From: Bacteroidaceae bacterium
GTDB lineage: Bacteria > Bacteroidota > Bacteroidia > Bacteroidales > Bacteroidaceae
Direction: 5' to 3'
Assembly: GCA_017940185.1 (NCBI GenBank)
Contig: JAGAZE010000022.1
Location: 1-64,000 of the forward strand
Length of the DNA: 64,000 nucleotides
Shown: positions 61,165 through 64,000 of the stretch, piece by piece
Layout of the letters: each line of letters starts with the position of its first letter
How positions within the stretch are numbered: the stretch's first letter is position 1
Notes under the pieces: model-generated
The model's database searches: none
Told to the model about the DNA's origin: nothing
What the model saw: only the letters and a program-made list of their open reading frames with translations
Position numbers and translations under genes: made by a program

Positions 61165-64000
61165 TTATTTGACAATTACTTTTTTTCCTTTATGGAGATA
61201 GATGCCCGGCTGTGTAGGCTTTTGCAGCAGCCTCTGTCCGGCGAGGGAGTACCATGCGTTTTGTTCGTGTGCTGTATTGCTGTTGTTGCCGAGCGTGTCA
61301 ATACCCAACGTCGCGTCGCTCACAAAGCTGATGGCGTAGCCGTTGCTCGTGGTGGGTTGGGGTGTTGTTGTGTTGGTGAGATAGGCTCTGTGTGCAGGCA
61401 GTGTGGTTATTGTCTGCCGCCAGAATCCAGGTGTGTGTCCATCGCTACCCATGCTGAAAAGATAGGCAGTGCCATCGCAGACTTTGTCAACACTGCTGCC
61501 GAGCAATAGGTTGTCCATCAGTCGAGTGTTGAGCACGCCCGTGGTGCCTTGCGTATTAATGGGATTGAACACTACCAGTCCGGCATTTCTACCACGTATT
61601 ACCGCTGCTGTCTCGGCAGGCAGTACGCGCTCCTTTATCACCATGGTGCCCTTGCCCTCATTGGCATTGAGTTGTTTCATAAAGTAGGCTTCCACATCAT
61701 CGGGTAGTGCCGTAGGATAGTCGAGATAGAGGGTGTTCATATAGTATCCGTCAGCTTGATAGTCGTTGCGCAGATTGAGGGCATATGTTGACACATCGAG
61801 TGTGACGTCCATCCGCTTGTTCTCAAAACTGGAAAGCTGTGCCTGCGGATTATATTGATAGTTGAACACGGTGTTGAGCAGGTCGATATCATCCTCGTAT
61901 GGAATATCAAGCACTATTGCCTTCTCGCCATTCTCTTCCACGACGTTGTAATTGCCGATGGCCACGGAATCGCGGTAGAACTCTGAAAACTGGTTGATAT
62001 CAAAATCATTGGGCACATGTATTCCCACTTTGCTTCTACCATCTACGACGATGATTTCGCCCAGTAGTTTCTGACCTGTCATATTTAATTGGCTGATATT
62101 TGGTGCGACACGTAGGTCGAGCGTCATGAGCTGATTTTGTGCACATTGCAGATAGCGCATGTTGGGAACAGGCGAGAGGTCAAGGGTGCGCAACTGGTTG
62201 ATGTTGCAGTAGAGTTGCACCAGTTGTGGCACTTTCGACAGGTCGATATTCTTCAGCAAGTTGTCGTTGCAGAAGAGCACTCTCAGTTGCGGACAGTTGG
62301 TTAAGTCGAGGGAGCGCAACTGGTTTCGTTCGCAATGCATGGTAGTAAAGTTTGGTCCACGACTGGGCACTACCTTCCATATCTGATTGTTTGAGCAGTT
62401 AAGCTCAGTGAGATACCAATTGTCGGACACATCCAGTGTGGTGAGTTGGTTTCCGCTGCATTCCAGATACTTCAGCAGTACACAAGGAGACACGTCAAGT
62501 TCTTTAAGCTTGCAAGAACCTACTTCAAGGGAGGTGATATACTCATTCTTACTCAGGTCGATAGTTCCGAACGGGTTACCTGCCAGATTTGCTGTTTCAA
62601 GCCAAGGGTTGACACTAGGGTTGTAGTCGGTAACCTCATTGCTGTTCATCACCAGACTGCGCAGGTTGAGACAGTTGCTCACGTCAAGTTTCCTCACACC
62701 ACTGGAGTTGCAAGACAGCTCGCGCAGACAGAAGTTGTGGCTGAGGTCCAGGTTGCGTATGCCCGTGTTGGCATAGCCGAGCGACTGTCCGGGAAGCTCC
62801 ATTGTCTTCTGTCCCGAAAGGTACACATTTTCTATTGCCAAGTTGTTGGTCAGATCCATTGTTTGCAGGTGGTTCCACCGTGCGTTAAGAGTGGTGAGCA
62901 GTCGGAAGTTGCTTAAACGTAATATTGACGTAATTTCACAGTTGCTCACATCAAGTGTGCGCAGGTTGCGGAATTGCTCGGCGCCGCGCATAGAGGTGAT
63001 GCCAGATATACCGCTGAGATTGAGTGAGGTGGTGGCCATCATCTCTGGGAAGGTGATGATGCCGTCGGTGGCGATGGGCAGCGCTGCAATGTAATTGTAG
63101 ACGCGCTGGTCGTTGAAGTCGCTAGTATTGAGTTGGAAGGAAGGGCCGTCGCCTTCAATCAGATAGCGTGCGTAGTGTGCATATTCGCCACTGTTGTAGT
63201 TTTGCCATGCCGTGTACCATGCGTCGATGGTGCCTTCGGGAACATAAAGCGATACATACTCGCCGATGTTGAGCGATGTGGGAGTGAGCACTGGGACACC
63301 ACTGCCTGGGGAGACGACATGACTGACGATGTACTTCAACCCTGTACACTCAGCAAACACTTCTGAGTTAGGTTCCACTGTGCATTGGGCAGGCAGTTCA
63401 ACAAACTCGAGCGACTTGCACCCTTTGAATGCCTGTGCGCCAATAGTGGTGAGCGATGCGGACAAACCGATGTAACGCAAGTTGGCGCAGTTGCGGAAAG
63501 CACCTGCCTGAATGGAAGTCATTTCAGCATTGCAGTCGAAGATGACGAGATGGTTGCATCCCTCAAAGGCCTCTTCACCGATATACTGTATGGAAGAAGG
63601 CAAGATGACCTTCACCAGCTGAGCACAATCTTTGAAAGCCTGATTGCCGATGCCCGTCACGAAATAGCCCTTAACGAAGGATGGTATTTCCACTTCTATG
63701 GCTTTGGTAGGGTCAATGGCCTGAGGTGCTACCACGCAGGTGTGCGCCTCGTTGCTGACTACTTGAAATTTAAGGTTGTATCGATTGTCGACATTGATGC
63801 TAAAAGTTTCCCCTTCGGGCACGGTAGCCTCTTCCTCGATGAAGGAGAAATGGTTCCACCCTGCTGTGGCTTTGTAGAGCGCTACCCTACCCTTTGGCAC
63901 ATAGAGCACGGCATCGTCTGGCGTATACCAAAAGGCATCGCCGTCGATGCGGGGAGGAATGTTGATGAGCGAACGTACCACTTTAAGATTTTTTCCACCG
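61165..64000 (-). CDS. Leucine-rich repeat surface protein, BspA-like plus internalin-like repeats (partial)
   Basis: At least 944 residues; the frame runs open off the window edge (64000), so the N-terminus is missing. Region 1 (about residues 90-240) is BspA-type LRR_5 (GNQAFKDCAQLVKVILPSSI, AGAFRNCANLRYIGLSASLT). Region 2 (about 330-650) is internalin-type LRR (LRTLDVSNCEITSI, LTTLDVSDNWYLTELNCSNN). A beta region and the tail WYSLAGQRLLQ...GIYLHKGKKVIVK follow. Probably exported to the cell surface for adhesion or host interaction. The first in-frame initiation-like codon (GTG at 63981) is not the real start. Confidence 0.9.
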   Translation of the reverse strand, partial: GGKNLKVVRSLINIPPRIDGDAFWYTPDDAVLYVPKGRVALYKATAGWNHFSFIEEEATVPEGETFSINVDNRYNLKFQVVSNEAHTCVVAPQAIDPTKAIEVEIPSFVKGYFVTGIGNQAFKDCAQLVKVILPSSIQYIGEEAFEGCNHLVIFDCNAEMTSIQAGAFRNCANLRYIGLSASLTTIGAQAFKGCKSLEFVELPAQCTVEPNSEVFAECTGLKYIVSHVVSPGSGVPVLTPTSLNIGEYVSLYVPEGTIDAWYTAWQNYNSGEYAHYARYLIEGDGPSFQLNTSDFNDQRVYNYIAALPIATDGIITFPEMMATTSLNLSGISGITSMRGAEQFRNLRTLDVSNCEITSILRLSNFRLLTTLNARWNHLQTMDLTNNLAIENVYLSGQKTMELPGQSLGYANTGIRNLDLSHNFCLRELSCNSSGVRKLDVSNCLNLRSLVMNSNEVTDYNPSVNPWLETANLAGNPFGTIDLSKNEYITSLEVGSCKLKELDVSPCVLLKYLECSGNQLTTLDVSDNWYLTELNCSNNQIWKVVPSRGPNFTTMHCERNQLRSLDLTNCPQLRVLFCNDNLLKNIDLSKVPQLVQLYCNINQLRTLDLSPVPNMRYLQCAQNQLMTLDLRVAPNISQLNMTGQKLLGEIIVVDGRSKVGIHVPNDFDINQFSEFYRDSVAIGNYNVVEENGEKAIVLDIPYEDDIDLLNTVFNYQYNPQAQLSSFENKRMDVTLDVSTYALNLRNDYQADGYYMNTLYLDYPTALPDDVEAYFMKQLNANEGKGTMVIKERVLPAETAAVIRGRNAGLVVFNPINTQGTTGVLNTRLMDNLLLGSSVDKVCDGTAYLFSMGSDGHTPGFWRQTITTLPAHRAYLTNTTTPQPTTSNGYAISFVSDATLGIDTLGNNSNTAHEQNAWYSLAGQRLLQKPTQPGIYLHKGKKVIVK

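Overview
The window looks like chromosomal DNA of a Prevotella-type member of the Bacteroidales. Supporting evidence: many promoters of the Bacteroidetes form (TTTG, 19-21 bases, TAnnTTTG) that can be read directly; a MurF-alanine racemase fusion; a DAHP synthase-chorismate mutase fusion; paired C10 (streptopain/interpain-like) peptidases; a BspA-like leucine-rich repeat protein; a BtuB/BtuG-type B12 locus; and four coding segments that end in the same short tail of the form GIYIxxGKKVVVK. Nothing points to a large mobile island: there is no transposase, integrase, CRISPR array or rRNA. The content is mostly ordinary core genome with a few lineage-specific loci.

Layout. 0.1-2.6 kb: tRNA-modification genes mnmE and a SPOUT methyltransferase (minus). 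2.7-8.4 kb: small exported protein, murF-alr, rmuC, and an unrecognised secreted protein (plus). 8.5-9.6 kb: Mrp-type Fe-S carrier (minus). 9.7-16.2 kb: two tandem C10 cysteine peptidases (plus), then a POT peptide transporter at 16.5-18.0 kb, so protein digestion and peptide import lie together. 18.2-24.0 kb: minus-strand export operon (TolC, HlyD, double ABC ATPase, two ABC-2 permeases), with a divergent AraC-type regulator at 24.3 kb. 25.3-26.5 kb: aminotransferase, followed by five 22-bp tandem repeats. 26.9-28.8 kb: divergent glycosyltransferase and tRNA methyltransferase. 29.0-34.4 kb: plus-strand run NfeD, SPFH protein, divergent WecB homologue, SDR, DAHPS-CM, EEP-family phosphohydrolase. 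34.7-36.9 kb: indolepyruvate oxidoreductase iorAB (minus).

37.1-44.0 kb is bracketed by two cobalamin riboswitches that face each other. The right one (minus) heads a TonB-dependent receptor (BtuB-like), a beta-propeller lipoprotein (BtuG-like) and possibly an SDR. The left one (plus) has no B12 gene behind it: about 290 bases of non-coding sequence lead to a strong terminator, and the next gene (free methionine-R-sulfoxide reductase) has its own promoter. It may therefore make a stand-alone, B12-responsive RNA of about 500 nt.

44.1-55.0 kb: a truncated tail gene, a phospholipase D-like protein with 8-bp tandem repeats inside its coding sequence, kdsD and kdsA (KDO synthesis), an unknown exported protein, a biotin-dependent decarboxylase/carboxylase operon with a hidden 52-residue gene, a MutT-like Nudix enzyme, a Crp-like regulator, a nucleotidyltransferase and lepA (all minus except the tail stub). 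55.2-55.4 kb: SRP RNA and tRNA-Thr. 55.7-64.0 kb: ADP-ribosylglycohydrolase, NrtR-like Nudix protein, helical lipoprotein, DUF486 protein, D-2-hydroxyacid dehydrogenase, rarA, and a leucine-rich repeat surface protein cut by the window edge.

All calls come from reading the sequence without database searches; functions are by family resemblance.
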